Origin: an uncultured Dorea sp.
Lineage (GTDB): Bacteria > Bacillota > Clostridia > Lachnospirales > Lachnospiraceae
Direction of reading: 5' to 3'
DNA: 31,588 bases
Assembly: GCA_900543415.1 (NCBI GenBank)
Contig: UQRE01000030.1
Span: forward strand, 1 to 31,588
Position 1 is the stretch's first letter, and each line of letters opens with the position of its first letter. This document shows positions 22,848 to 31,534 of this stretch, in pieces. Below the pieces are notes generated by a model, which worked only from the letters and a program-made list of their open reading frames with translations, was not told the DNA's origin and searched no databases. The translations under genes were made by a program, and so were the position numbers.

Positions 22848-24081
22848 TATTGGTCTTAAGATATTGGCCTTTCTTATAGCAGGTTTATTATGGCTTACAG
22901 TGGTCAATATTGATAACCCGATTACAGACCAGACTTATAAGAATATTCCGGTGTCTGTGATCAATGCAGAAGTGCTTGCATCCGAAGAGACACCAAAAAC
23001 TTATCAGATTGTAGACGATACTCAGACGGTAGACGTAACAGTTAAAGCAAAACGATCTGTGCTCAGCAAGATTGAAGCAAAAGATATCGTTGCTGTGGCA
23101 GATATGAAGGAATTAACCTTGAATACACAGATACCAATCCAAGTGACAGTAAAAGGGCATGAGTATAAGGAAGCATATTCCAATCCGAGAAATCTTCAAA
23201 TCAAATTAGAAGATGAAGAGACGAAGAAATTCCCGATCGTGCCGAAGACAACCGGTACCGTGCGTGATGGATATGTCCTCGGAAGTGTGACTGCGGTTCC
23301 GGAACAAGTGTCTATCCGTGGACCAAAATCCGTTGTTGAGACTATCAGCAAAGTAGAAGCGAAAGTTAACGTATCCGGTCTTTCACAGGATATACTTATG
23401 AAATCAGAACTGAAGCTTTATGATCAGGACAATGAAGAGATCGATCAGTCGCTTCTGAGCAACAATCTGGGAACAGAAGGCGTCAGCATTAATATAGAAC
23501 TGTTCCGGACAAAAAAGATACCGCTGGAATTTGATACTTCTCGGATTCGGGCGGCAGACGGCTACGAATTTTCAAAGATTACATATGAACCTCAGGAAAT
23601 CAGTATTTCCGGCGAACAGAGGATATTGAAAACAGTAGATAAAATCGAAATTCCGGCTTCGGCTCTCGAAATGGATGATATTAAAGAGAAGACAGAGAAA
23701 GTAGTCGATATATCATCTTATCTGCCGGAAGAGATAGAGTTGGCGGATGAAAATGCAGGCTCCGTTGTAGTGACAGTGTTTGTAGAGAAGGACGGTGCAA
23801 AAACTTTTGAGATTACACCGGGAACGATTACGGTAGATAATCTGGCCAAAGGTCTGGTACTTGACTATAAAACGGCTGATGCCCTGGAAGTACAGGTGCG
23901 GGGACCTAAGGACACATTAGAAGGGATCAAGATAAACGAATGTGTAAGTATTGATCTGAAAGATTACGTTGAGCCTGGAATCTATGATGTTCCGGTCACA
24001 GTAAAGCTTCCGGAACACTGTACATTGGAAAAGTCGGTGACAGTATCGATAGAATTAAAGGAATTAGAGACACATCAATAA
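22825..24081 (+). CDS. cdaR: CdaA regulatory protein CdaR (YbbR-domain protein)
   Basis: 418 residues. One N-terminal membrane helix (ILAFLIAGLLWLTVVNI) anchors an extracellular part with four YbbR repeats (about residues 35-130, 130-210, 215-300 and 310-415), seen in recurring motifs such as VSIRGPKSVVETI, ISISGEQRILKTV and VQVRGPKDTLEGI. CdaR binds CdaA across the membrane and adjusts its activity, as known from other Firmicutes. It overlaps cdaA by 23 bases, so synthesis is coupled. The stop is followed after 19 bp by an HPr-type gene. Confidence 0.95.
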   Translation: MKERLTNNIGLKILAFLIAGLLWLTVVNIDNPITDQTYKNIPVSVINAEVLASEETPKTYQIVDDTQTVDVTVKAKRSVLSKIEAKDIVAVADMKELTLNTQIPIQVTVKGHEYKEAYSNPRNLQIKLEDEETKKFPIVPKTTGTVRDGYVLGSVTAVPEQVSIRGPKSVVETISKVEAKVNVSGLSQDILMKSELKLYDQDNEEIDQSLLSNNLGTEGVSINIELFRTKKIPLEFDTSRIRAADGYEFSKITYEPQEISISGEQRILKTVDKIEIPASALEMDDIKEKTEKVVDISSYLPEEIELADENAGSVVVTVFVEKDGAKTFEITPGTITVDNLAKGLVLDYKTADALEVQVRGPKDTLEGIKINECVSIDLKDYVEPGIYDVPVTVKLPEHCTLEKSVTVSIELKELETHQ

Positions 24082-24100
24082 AAACAGGACGGTAGAGAGT

Positions 24101-24364
24101 ATGATTAGGCGTGAAGTGGCAATCAAGAATCCCACAGGACTCCATCTTAGACCTGCCGGAATCTTCTGTAACACGGCAAGTTATTATAAGTGCAGTGTTG
24201 CGTTTCAGTACGGCAACACAACGGCAAATGCCAAGAGTGTGCTCAGTGTGCTGGGAGCTTGTATTAAGTCAGGCGATGTCATCACACTGATCTGTGAAGG
24301 AGAAGACGAGGAAGAAGCGATGGAAGCCATGATCAAAGCGATCGATGATGGGCTTGGAGAGTGA
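24101..24364 (+). CDS. HPr-type phosphocarrier protein
   Basis: 87 residues, the normal HPr size. The phosphotransfer histidine is H15 in PTGLHLRPAG, and the regulatory serine is S46 in NAKSVLSVLGA, so both phosphorylation sites of HPr are kept (the paralogue Crh lacks the histidine). It can therefore take part in PTS sugar uptake or signal carbon status through HPr kinase. The middle loop has two extra cysteines (C23, C31). It is encoded after cdaR, not with ptsI, so it may be a second HPr with a special job. It is last before a terminator. Confidence 0.85.
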   Translation: MIRREVAIKNPTGLHLRPAGIFCNTASYYKCSVAFQYGNTTANAKSVLSVLGACIKSGDVITLICEGEDEEEAMEAMIKAIDDGLGE

Positions 24365-24370
24365 GAAATG

Positions 24371-24399
24371 AGGCGGAGTTTTATAACTTCGCCTTTTTT
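24371..24399 (+). terminator. Rho-independent terminator after the HPr gene
   Basis: AGGCGGAGTT pairs with AACTTCGCCT around a TTAT loop, then a run of six T. The next gene starts 26 bp later, and that space contains only its ribosome site. Confidence 0.85.
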
Positions 24400-24424
24400 G
24401 AAAAATAAGGAGAGGAGATAAAAT

Positions 24425-25636
24425 ATGGAATACAGAGATCAATTGAAGTATATCAAATCTCATCATACGACCGGAGGAGAGCAGAGACCGGAACGGAATA
24501 GAGGCAAAAAACCTGCAAAGCCAAGCTTCCTGAATCGAGTCCTTCTTTTTGTACAGGCAGTATCAGCAGTTGTATTATTTGGCAGCATGGAAATACTTGG
24601 TATTCTTCCGATGAAATATATGGCAGGGTTACTTGTTCTGCTTGCGTTACTTCTGTTGGTTGTGAAGAGAAAGCAGAAAAGAGCCTTAAGGAGCAGGAAG
24701 AAAAGATCTTCGGGGAAAGGACTGGCCATATCTGTCAGTGCAATCTGCCTTTTTCTCAGCTTTTACTGTCTGAAGGTAAACGGTGCTTTAGATAAAATTG
24801 CAATCGGTGAGGAAAGCGGGAAATACGAAGAAGCTCATGCCCGAAATGTAACAGAAGAACCGTTTCATGTATACATTAGCGGAATTGATGTGTATGGCGA
24901 TATCAAGAAGGAAAGCCGCAGTGATGTGAATCTGATTGCCACAGTAAATCCAAAAACACATAAAATTCTTCTTACAACAACACCGAGAGACTACTATGTT
25001 CCAATCCCGGGCGTATCGGACGGACAGAGAGACAAACTGACCCATGCAGGAATCTATGGAATCGATACTTCGATTGCGACATTAGAAGAATTATACGATA
25101 TTGACATTCCGTTTTATGTGCGAGTGAATTTTACCTCAGTGGAAGAGATCGTAGATGTCATGGGAGGCGTGAATGTAGAGTCGGAATTGGCATTTACAAC
25201 CGGGGAAGAAGCGGGTGCAATTGTAGATGTAAAACAAGGAAAGAATCACTTCACCGGAAAAGAAGCGCTTGCATTCGTCAGAGAGCGAAAAGCGCTGGCA
25301 GAGGGAGATAATCAGAGAGGAAAAAATCAGCAGGCACTTCTTACCGGGCTGATTCGAAGCACCATGTCTCCGAAGATATTGATTCACGCCAATGGCATGA
25401 TCAACAGCGTGGCAGGAAATGCAGATACGAACATGTCAGAAAAGCAGATGAAAGCGTTGATTTGTATGCAGCTTGATACTTTGGCAGGATGGGACATTGA
25501 ATCCGTTGCCGCAGTCGGAGACAGCAGCGGCAAGAGAAGATGTTATTCTTATAAAGGCGGACCACTGTATGTTACTGTGCCAAGTGAAAGCTCCGTAGAA
25601 GAGATTAAAGAGAAGATGCGTAAAGTATGTCAATAG
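24425..25636 (+). CDS. LCP (LytR-CpsA-Psr) family wall-polymer ligase
   Basis: 403 residues. LCP enzymes move teichoic acid or capsule polymers from lipid carriers to peptidoglycan on the outer face. The N-terminal 60 residues are basic and cytoplasmic; three hydrophobic segments lie at about residues 35-60, 65-82 and 98-116. The catalytic domain (140-310) has the pyrophosphate-binding residues in SRSDVNLIATVNPKT, TTTPRDYYV, and RERKALAEGDNQRGKNQQ. Start ATG 24425 has an AAGGAGAGGAG site. A terminator lies only 26 bp upstream, so it needs readthrough or a promoter within the HPr gene. The target polymer is not known. Confidence 0.93.
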   Translation: MEYRDQLKYIKSHHTTGGEQRPERNRGKKPAKPSFLNRVLLFVQAVSAVVLFGSMEILGILPMKYMAGLLVLLALLLLVVKRKQKRALRSRKKRSSGKGLAISVSAICLFLSFYCLKVNGALDKIAIGEESGKYEEAHARNVTEEPFHVYISGIDVYGDIKKESRSDVNLIATVNPKTHKILLTTTPRDYYVPIPGVSDGQRDKLTHAGIYGIDTSIATLEELYDIDIPFYVRVNFTSVEEIVDVMGGVNVESELAFTTGEEAGAIVDVKQGKNHFTGKEALAFVRERKALAEGDNQRGKNQQALLTGLIRSTMSPKILIHANGMINSVAGNADTNMSEKQMKALICMQLDTLAGWDIESVAAVGDSSGKRRCYSYKGGPLYVTVPSESSVEEIKEKMRKVCQ

Positions 25637-25679
25637 ATGATGAGCAGCTTTCTTGTTAAGCTACTTCGGCAATAAAAAA

Positions 25680-25732
25680 TTCCGGCAGGAAATAAATGTT
25701 TGAAATCATTTACTTCCTGCCGGATATTTTTT
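25680..25732. terminator. Bidirectional terminator between the LCP gene and pyrI
   Basis: TCCGGCAGGAAATAAATG (25681-25698) pairs with CATTTACTTCCTGCCGGA (25707-25724), an 18-bp stem with one mismatch. A T run follows on the plus side, and an A run precedes, which gives a T run for the minus-strand transcript. It stops both convergent operons. Confidence 0.88.
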
Positions 25733-25746
25733 GAAATATTTATTCG

Positions 25747-26190
25747 TTATTTTCTTCCGTGATATTTCTCCTCACAGTATTGGCAGCGATAGATTTCGTT
25801 CTCAGGATCGGTAAGAACGAAAACGTGATCCAATTCCTGCTCGATAGAAGTGATACATCTCGGATTTTTGCAGCGGATTACATTTGTGATCTTTTTCGGG
25901 AGACTGAGCGCTTTTTTATCTACAACCTGAGAGTTTTTAATAATATTGACGGTGATGTTATGGTCAATGAATCCGAGGATATCAAGATCCATGAAGTCAA
26001 TTGGGCACTCGATTTTCATAATGTCTTTTTTGCCCATCTTGCTGCTCTTTGCATTTTTGATGATTGCAACACAGCAGTCAAGCTTATCAAGATGCAGATA
26101 TTTATATATTTCCATGCTTCGGCCTGCCTGGATGTGATCCAGTACAAACCCTTCTTCAATCTTTCCAACGTTTAATGTATTATTCACCAT
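25747..26190 (-). CDS. pyrI: Aspartate carbamoyltransferase regulatory subunit
   Basis: 147 residues. PyrI binds nucleotides and holds the PyrB trimers together, passing CTP inhibition to the catalytic sites. The N-terminal allosteric domain is recognisable (IEEGFVLDHIQAGRSMEIYK). The C-terminal zinc domain has C107 and C112 (RCKNPRC) and C136 and C139 (RCQYC), the same spacing as the enteric protein. The start has an AAAGGAG site. It follows pyrB by 27 bp on the minus strand; the two form an operon ending at the bidirectional terminator. With PyrI present the enzyme is of the allosteric type, unlike that of Bacillus. Confidence 0.96.
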   Translation of the reverse strand: MVNNTLNVGKIEEGFVLDHIQAGRSMEIYKYLHLDKLDCCVAIIKNAKSSKMGKKDIMKIECPIDFMDLDILGFIDHNITVNIIKNSQVVDKKALSLPKKITNVIRCKNPRCITSIEQELDHVFVLTDPENEIYRCQYCEEKYHGRK

Positions 26191-26217
26191 GAATATGTAC
26201 TCCTTTCTCTATCCGTG

Positions 26218-27135
26218 TTAGACTTCAATTTCAAGCAGCGTAAGAATCAGTGCCATCCGGATATAAACACCGTATTGTGCCTGTTTGAAATAGGCTGCTC
26301 TCGGGTCATCATCTACTTCTACGGAGATCTCATTTACACGAGGAAGAGGGTGAAGCACATACATGTCCTTAGGTGCCAGTTCCATCTTCTTCGCGTCTAA
26401 AATGTAGAAGTCCTTCATGCGGACATAGTCTTCCTCGTTGAAGAAGCGCTCTTTCTGTACACGTGTCATGTAGAGAAGGTCAAGCTTCGGAAGAGCGTCT
26501 TCTAAACGGACAACCTCTTCGTAAGGAACATTCTGCTTGTCCAGTACATCTGAACGGATATAACTTGGAAGTCTTAATTCCTCCGGTGAAATGAGTACGA
26601 AACGGATACCCGGATATCTTACCAGTGCATGGATCAGGGAATGTACCGTACGACCGAATTTTAAATCTCCGCAGAGACCGATGGTCATATTATTCAGGCG
26701 TCCTTTCAAAGAGCGAATCGTAAGAAGGTCCGTCAGTGTCTGTGTCGGATGCTGATGTCCACCGTCGCCGGCATTGATTACCGGAATTGTGGAATGCTTA
26801 CATGCAACCATCGGCGCGCCTTCTTTTGGATGACGCATGGCACAGATATCTGCATAGCAGGATGTCATGCGGATAGTGTCAGATACGCTTTCTCCTTTTG
26901 CAGCAGAGCTGGAATCGGCAGAAGAAAAACCTAGAACGTTACCTCCAAGATTGAACATTGCCGCCTCATGGCTTAAACGGGTACGTGTACTAGGTTCATA
27001 AAATAAAGTTGCCAGTGTTTTCCCCTCACAGGCATGTGCATATTTTGCACGGTTGACTTCGATATCATTAGCCAGATCCATCAATTTATCCAGTTCTTCC
27101 ACGGAAAAATCCAGTGGACTCATCAAGTGTCTCAT
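26218..27135 (-). CDS. pyrB: Aspartate carbamoyltransferase catalytic subunit
   Basis: 305 residues. It condenses carbamoyl phosphate and aspartate, the first committed step of pyrimidine synthesis. Motifs: FYEPSTRTRLSHEAAM (carbamoyl-phosphate loop S49-R53; a His stands where most relatives have Phe), AAKGESVSDTIRM (the mobile Lys loop), GDGGHQHPTQTLTDLLTI, and HPLPRVNEI. The start has AGAGGAGG eight bases ahead. A promoter on the minus strand (27183-27211) lies about 50 bp upstream. No PyrR-type attenuator is seen in the short leader. Confidence 0.97.
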   Translation of the reverse strand: MRHLMSPLDFSVEELDKLMDLANDIEVNRAKYAHACEGKTLATLFYEPSTRTRLSHEAAMFNLGGNVLGFSSADSSSAAKGESVSDTIRMTSCYADICAMRHPKEGAPMVACKHSTIPVINAGDGGHQHPTQTLTDLLTIRSLKGRLNNMTIGLCGDLKFGRTVHSLIHALVRYPGIRFVLISPEELRLPSYIRSDVLDKQNVPYEEVVRLEDALPKLDLLYMTRVQKERFFNEEDYVRMKDFYILDAKKMELAPKDMYVLHPLPRVNEISVEVDDDPRAAYFKQAQYGVYIRMALILTLLEIEV

Positions 27136-27182
27136 AAAAAACCTCCTCTTTATATTGCAGCTTCTCTACAAATTCTTCATAC

Positions 27183-27211
27183 ATCATATAATAAACAGGG
27201 GAGATTTTCAA
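27183..27211 (-). promoter_or_regulatory. Sigma-A promoter of pyrBI
   Basis: On the minus strand TTGAAA (27211-27206), 17-bp spacer and TATGAT (27188-27183). It overlaps the last codons of the minus-strand gene upstream. The transcript would have a leader of about 40 bases without a visible hairpin. Confidence 0.6.
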
Positions 27212-27591
27212 CGCCTTGACAAAATTTTTTCAAAGAAGAGTCCGGCGCCAAACCAATAGGGAGCATAGTCCAGTCTGATCAGCCCGTTAATATTTAACGG
27301 AGCATGACTGTAATCCCATGGACAGGCGTTGTATTTCTTTAGAAAAGATCCTGTGAGGTACTCGCCGAAAAAAATACAGCACGTATATACACTGCCGCGC
27401 AAGAGCACACTCTTGCCTTTTAAAGCGTGACAGACAGGTGTCAGTAAAGATGCCATTCCATAGATTGGAAACATCCAGATAGACGTATTTCCCGTTAATT
27501 TCGGATTTTCATTTTTTAATGAATGAAGACCGGTGAATAGGATTTCCATGCACCAGCCACAGGTTCCGCAAGTTAAAAATTTATTCTTCAT
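27208..27591 (-). CDS. Small CmpB-like (putative ABC-transporter permease type IV) membrane protein
   Basis: 127 residues with four likely membrane helices. Characteristic points of the PF06541 group are present: GWCMEILF at the start, a NTSIWMFPIYGMAS loop with the conserved IYG, then ACPWDYS and LIRLDYAPYWFGAGLF. Typical members are longer (about 150-250), so this one is a minimal version. Their transport role is only a database name. The start is uncertain: no clear ribosome site precedes the first ATG. It lies alone between pyrB and the divergent pheA promoter, and the pyrB promoter overlaps its 3' end. Confidence 0.7.
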   Translation of the reverse strand: MKNKFLTCGTCGWCMEILFTGLHSLKNENPKLTGNTSIWMFPIYGMASLLTPVCHALKGKSVLLRGSVYTCCIFFGEYLTGSFLKKYNACPWDYSHAPLNINGLIRLDYAPYWFGAGLFFEKILSRR

Positions 27592-27638
27592 ATAGGAGAG
27601 TATGGGCCAGAATAGTAGATTTTATGCAAAAAATGTAT

Positions 27639-27644
27639 TATAAT
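27639..27644 (+). promoter_or_regulatory. -10 element of the pheA promoter
   Basis: TATAAT at 27639-27644, 35 bp before the chosen TTG start, with only a weak -35 (TAGATT at 27616-27621). It overlaps an in-frame ATG at 27643, which therefore cannot be the start of translation for transcripts from here. No T-box or tryptophan/phenylalanine leader peptide is seen. Confidence 0.55.
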
Positions 27645-27678
27645 GCAACAAGACCGAATAAAGAAGGAGACGATATTA

Positions 27679-28809
27679 TTGGAAACATTAGAGGAACTGA
27701 GAGTAAAGTTAGATGAGATTGACGATCAGATTGTAAATTTATACGAACAGCGTATGGAAATCTGTGCCCATGTGGGTGAATATAAGATTCAGACAGGGAA
27801 AAAGGTGCTGGACAGACAGAGAGAAAAAGAGAAACTGGAGAACGTAGCTGGTAAGGCATCTAATCCATTCAATAAAAAAGGAGTTGCAGAGCTGTATGAA
27901 CAATTAATGTCCATGAGCCGGAAGCTTCAATACGAACAGCTTGTAAAGGCGGGGGCACTTGGAAGATTGCCGTTTATTCAGGTGGACTCACTGGACGCTG
28001 ATCAGGCAAGAGTTGTATTTCCCGGAACAGAAGGAGCTTACAGTGAAGCTGCAATGAAGCGTTATTTCGGTGAAAACTGCAACAGCTTCTATGTGAGAAC
28101 TTTCCGTGAGGCGATGGAAGCCATTGAGGATGGCGCGGCAGATTTTGCTGTTCTTCCAATCGAAAATTCCACAGCAGGTGCAGTGGACGAGATGTATGAT
28201 CTGTTGGTTGAATTTGAAAATTATATTGTGGGCGAAACGGTGATCCCGATTCGCCATACACTGTCCGGCCTTCCGGGAGCTTCTCTGGATGATGTCAAGA
28301 CTGTGTATTCCAAAGGTGTGGCACTTATGCAGGCAACACATTTTCTGGATGCCCACAGCAGCTGGCAGAGAATCAATGTGGCAAATACTGCGATCGCGGC
28401 AAAGAAGGTGGTAGAGGATCAGGACCCTTCCCAGGCGGCAGTGTGCAGCACGTACGCAGCAAAGGTTCACGGTCTTCAGGTACTTGTAGACAATATTAAT
28501 GATAACGAACATAATTCTACACGTTTTATCGTAGTGACCAACCAGAAAATCTTCTTGAAACATGCCTCGAAGATCAGTATCTGTCTGGAGGTATCCCATG
28601 AAAGCGGCTCACTGTACCGTGTGTTGTCACATTTTATTTACAATGATCTGAACATGACAAAGATAGAATCAAGACCTATAGAAGGAAGAGACTGGGAATA
28701 CCGGTTTTTCATTGATTTTGAAGGAAATATGGCAGATGGAGCAGTAAAAAATGCAATCCGGGGACTGCGGGAAGAATGTAGAAACCTTCGGATACTGGGT
28801 AATTATTAG
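27679..28809 (+). CDS. pheA: Bifunctional chorismate mutase / prephenate dehydratase
   Basis: 376 residues, converting chorismate to phenylpyruvate for phenylalanine synthesis. Domain order: AroQ-type mutase (1-85; LDEIDDQIVNLYEQR and KKVLDRQREKEKL), prephenate dehydratase (about 100-280; FPGTEGAYSEAA, PIENSTAGAVDEMYD, HNSTRFIVV) and ACT domain (285-370; ESRPIEGRDWEYRFFIDF), where phenylalanine inhibits. TTG 27679 is taken as start because AAGGAG lies 12 bases ahead and the in-frame ATG 27643 is within the -10 box. The usual YSHPQAL segment reads YSKGVALMQA, an unusual change near the substrate pocket. It leads a set with the AAA ATPase gene and the MATE exporter, each close behind. Confidence 0.95.
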   Translation: METLEELRVKLDEIDDQIVNLYEQRMEICAHVGEYKIQTGKKVLDRQREKEKLENVAGKASNPFNKKGVAELYEQLMSMSRKLQYEQLVKAGALGRLPFIQVDSLDADQARVVFPGTEGAYSEAAMKRYFGENCNSFYVRTFREAMEAIEDGAADFAVLPIENSTAGAVDEMYDLLVEFENYIVGETVIPIRHTLSGLPGASLDDVKTVYSKGVALMQATHFLDAHSSWQRINVANTAIAAKKVVEDQDPSQAAVCSTYAAKVHGLQVLVDNINDNEHNSTRFIVVTNQKIFLKHASKISICLEVSHESGSLYRVLSHFIYNDLNMTKIESRPIEGRDWEYRFFIDFEGNMADGAVKNAIRGLREECRNLRILGNY

Positions 28810-28847
28810 AAGGACAGACAAGAGAAAACAGAAAGGATGAGACGGTG

Positions 28848-30137
28848 ATGAGAACGAATGAATTGATGTTATATAAACATATGGAAAATGGCCGGATTCT
28901 GGAAGACATGACATTTCTTATGGATCACTATGATAATGAGTATTATAATTCAGAGGACTTGAAAGGTCTCTTGTTCGAGGTGGTCAATGAACTGTTGGAA
29001 ATGACAGTCAGTCATGGGTTTGAAGGAAATCTGTGGCACAACTATCTGACGTACCTGCTTGCTACCCATGAAAATGCTTACAGTACCTCCTGCGAGATCA
29101 CCGGAGAGGTAGAAGGAAGCATTAATTTTGCAGCACTTCATGATTTCGTTATTTTTAAAGAATTATTCGATTATGATTTTACATCTATGGAGGGAGCGCT
29201 GGGAGCGGACTGCCTTGATATGATCCGGCATTATGAGGGGACAAGTGGGCACGGAAAGGTGTTTAACAAGCGTATTCGTGACCGGATCTGTGAACTTAGC
29301 ATACATCTTGCAAACAGTGCCTCACCGGAACAATTCAAAGAGATCGTGACCGGATTTTACAAGGAATTCGGTGTGGGAAAGCTTGGTTTACATAAGGCAT
29401 TTCGCATAGAACATACAGAAGAAGGAGCCAGAATCGTTCCGATTACCAAGATTGCACATGTACACCTTGATGATCTTGTTGGTTATGAGCTTGCGAAGAA
29501 AAAACTGATAGATAATACGGAGGCGTTCGTTGCAGGAAAGCGGGCAAATAACTGTCTGCTGTTTGGTGATGCGGGAACCGGAAAATCGACATCGATCAAA
29601 GCAATCCTGAATCAATATTACGATCAGGGACTTCGCATGATTGAAGTGTACAAGCATCAGTTTCAAGATCTGAACGACATCATTGCACAGATAAAAAACA
29701 GAAACTACAAATTTATCATCTATATGGACGATCTGTCTTTTGAGGAGTTCGAGATTGAATATAAGTATTTAAAGGCTGTCATCGAAGGCGGTCTGGAACG
29801 AAAACCGGATAATATTCTGATCTATGCAACTTCAAATCGAAGACATCTGATCCGAGAAACCTTCCGTGATAAGGAAGACCGGGATGAAGAACTTCATACA
29901 AATGATACCGTACAGGAAAAACTGTCGCTGGTTGCAAGATTCGGTGTGACCATTTACTTCGGAAAGCCTGCAAAGAAAGAATTCCAGGAGATTGTCAAAA
30001 CACTTGCACAGAGAAATGAACTTGCCATTCCGGAGGAAGAACTTCTGCTGGAAGCAAATAAGTGGGAATTAAGCCACGGCGGGCTGTCCGGAAGAACCGC
30101 ACAGCAATTTATCGATTATCTGATGGGAACGAGATAG
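28848..30137 (+). CDS. DUF815-type AAA+ ATPase
   Basis: 429 residues. The C-terminal half is an AAA+ domain of the DUF815 group: Walker A FGDAGTGKSTS (239-249), Walker B FIIYMDDLSFEEFE, sensor ILIYATSNRRHLI, arginine region RDEELH and LVARFGVTIYFGKPAK, and the end LSGRTAQQFIDYL. The N-terminal 200 residues are helical and less conserved. ATG 28848 or GTG 28845 both fit an AAAGGA site. The gene follows pheA by 38 bp and precedes the MATE gene by 7 bp. The group's cellular role is not known; the fold suggests remodelling of a protein or complex. Position with pheA looks fortuitous. Confidence 0.9.
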   Translation: MRTNELMLYKHMENGRILEDMTFLMDHYDNEYYNSEDLKGLLFEVVNELLEMTVSHGFEGNLWHNYLTYLLATHENAYSTSCEITGEVEGSINFAALHDFVIFKELFDYDFTSMEGALGADCLDMIRHYEGTSGHGKVFNKRIRDRICELSIHLANSASPEQFKEIVTGFYKEFGVGKLGLHKAFRIEHTEEGARIVPITKIAHVHLDDLVGYELAKKKLIDNTEAFVAGKRANNCLLFGDAGTGKSTSIKAILNQYYDQGLRMIEVYKHQFQDLNDIIAQIKNRNYKFIIYMDDLSFEEFEIEYKYLKAVIEGGLERKPDNILIYATSNRRHLIRETFRDKEDRDEELHTNDTVQEKLSLVARFGVTIYFGKPAKKEFQEIVKTLAQRNELAIPEEELLLEANKWELSHGGLSGRTAQQFIDYLMGTR

Positions 30138-30144
30138 AAAGAAC

Positions 30145-31494
30145 ATGAAGAAAGATTTGACACAAGGGAAGGTACAAAAGACACTGCTTGTATTTGCAGG
30201 TCCCATGATTGTTGGGAACCTGCTTCAGCAGTGTTATAATATTGCAGACACACTGATTGTGGGAAGATATCTGGGAGCAGGAGCGCTGGCGGCTGTAGGA
30301 ACAGCTTATAGTCTCATGACCTTTTTAACTTCCATTTTAATTGGACTGTGTATGGGGTGTGGAAGTATCTTCTCTTATTATTATGGGAAAAAAGATGACA
30401 GGAAGATGCAAGAGAGTATGTTTACCTCTTTCTTATTCGTAGGTGTGATCGCCGTTGTTATGAACGTAATTGTATTTGCGGGGATTGATGTTATCTTGAA
30501 GATGCTTCAGATTCCGGCAGATATATATGGGATTATGAAAGAATATACATGGGCGGTATTCTGGGGGATCTTTTTCGTATTTCTCTATAATTTTTTTGCA
30601 TTTCTTCTCCGGGCAGTGGGAAATTCCCTGACTCCGTTATTGTTCCTTGGCGCGGCATCTGTCTTAAATATTGTGCTGGATCTACTCTTCGTTGTGAGCT
30701 TTGATATGGGAGTTTCCGGCGCGGCGTGGGCAACTGTATCGGCTCAGATGCTGGCAGGTATCGGTATTGCAGTATATACGTGGGTGAAAGAACCAAGTCT
30801 TCGCTTCTTCCGCGTGAATAAGAGGGCATTTTCTAATGGAAAATGGCGGAGGATGAAAGCTTCGTTGCCGGAAGTGATGCGTTTTTCGTTGGCGGCCAGT
30901 ATTCAGCAGTCGGTAATGAATTTTGGAATCTTAATGATCCAGGGATTAGTGAACAGTTTCGGAACTTCCGTTATGGCAGCATTCGCAGCGGCGGTCAAAA
31001 TTGATTCGTTTGCCTATATGCCGGCGCAGGAATTCAGCAATTCCTTCTCCATTTTTACTTCACAGAATTCCGGGGCAGGAGATAAAAAAAGAGTCCGCGA
31101 AGGAGTACGCACCTCTGTAAAACTGTCTATCAGCTTCTGTCTGGTGGTATCGGTGTTGATTTTCCTCTTTGCAAAGTACTTGATGATGATCTTTGTGCAT
31201 CCTGAAGAGACGGAGATTATCCGGATCGGTGTAGAGTATCTTCGGATTGAGGGAAGCTTCTACTGCGGTATCGGGCTTCTGTTCCTGTTCTATGCTTACT
31301 ATCGTGGAATCGGAAAGCCGGAGATGTCCGTTGTGCTTACAGTGATCTCACTGGGAACCCGTGTGGCGCTTTCCTATGCACTGGCTCCGATCCTGGGCGT
31401 GTGGGTAATCTGGTGGTCCATTCCCATCGGATGGGCGCTGGCAGACCTTACGGGGGGAGTGTATATGAAGAAGTTGGTGAAGAAAAGCAAATAA
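30145..31494 (+). CDS. MATE-family efflux transporter
   Basis: 449 residues with twelve expected membrane helices in two six-helix halves. MATE proteins export cationic drugs or metabolites in exchange for sodium or protons. Characteristic stretches: GPMIVGNLLQQCYNIADTLI and GRYLGAGALAAVGTAYSLM in the first half, and the second-half counterpart SIQQSVMNFGILMIQGLVNS, AFAAAVKIDSFAYMPAQEF. Substrate cannot be told. It starts 7 bp after the ATPase stop and may be cotranscribed; its own ribosome site is weak (AGAAAG). No terminator is visible right after the stop. Confidence 0.94.
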   Translation: MKKDLTQGKVQKTLLVFAGPMIVGNLLQQCYNIADTLIVGRYLGAGALAAVGTAYSLMTFLTSILIGLCMGCGSIFSYYYGKKDDRKMQESMFTSFLFVGVIAVVMNVIVFAGIDVILKMLQIPADIYGIMKEYTWAVFWGIFFVFLYNFFAFLLRAVGNSLTPLLFLGAASVLNIVLDLLFVVSFDMGVSGAAWATVSAQMLAGIGIAVYTWVKEPSLRFFRVNKRAFSNGKWRRMKASLPEVMRFSLAASIQQSVMNFGILMIQGLVNSFGTSVMAAFAAAVKIDSFAYMPAQEFSNSFSIFTSQNSGAGDKKRVREGVRTSVKLSISFCLVVSVLIFLFAKYLMMIFVHPEETEIIRIGVEYLRIEGSFYCGIGLLFLFYAYYRGIGKPEMSVVLTVISLGTRVALSYALAPILGVWVIWWSIPIGWALADLTGGVYMKKLVKKSK

Positions 31495-31505
31495 AAAGTT
31501 ATGGA

Positions 31506-31534
31506 TTGACCAAATGGGATGTATTTAGTACAAT
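31506..31534 (+). promoter_or_regulatory. Sigma-A promoter for a gene beyond the window
   Basis: TTGACC (31506-31511), a 17-bp spacer and TACAAT (31529-31534), a near-consensus promoter 12 bp after the MATE stop. The following 54 bases are leader; an ATG at about 31,563 is followed by an open frame to the edge but has no convincing ribosome site. Confidence 0.65.

Noticed and set aside
25759..26175. 138-codon plus-strand open frame opposite pyrI
   Set aside because: It lies antisense to a complete pyrI with intact zinc cysteines and has no ribosome site; a shadow frame.
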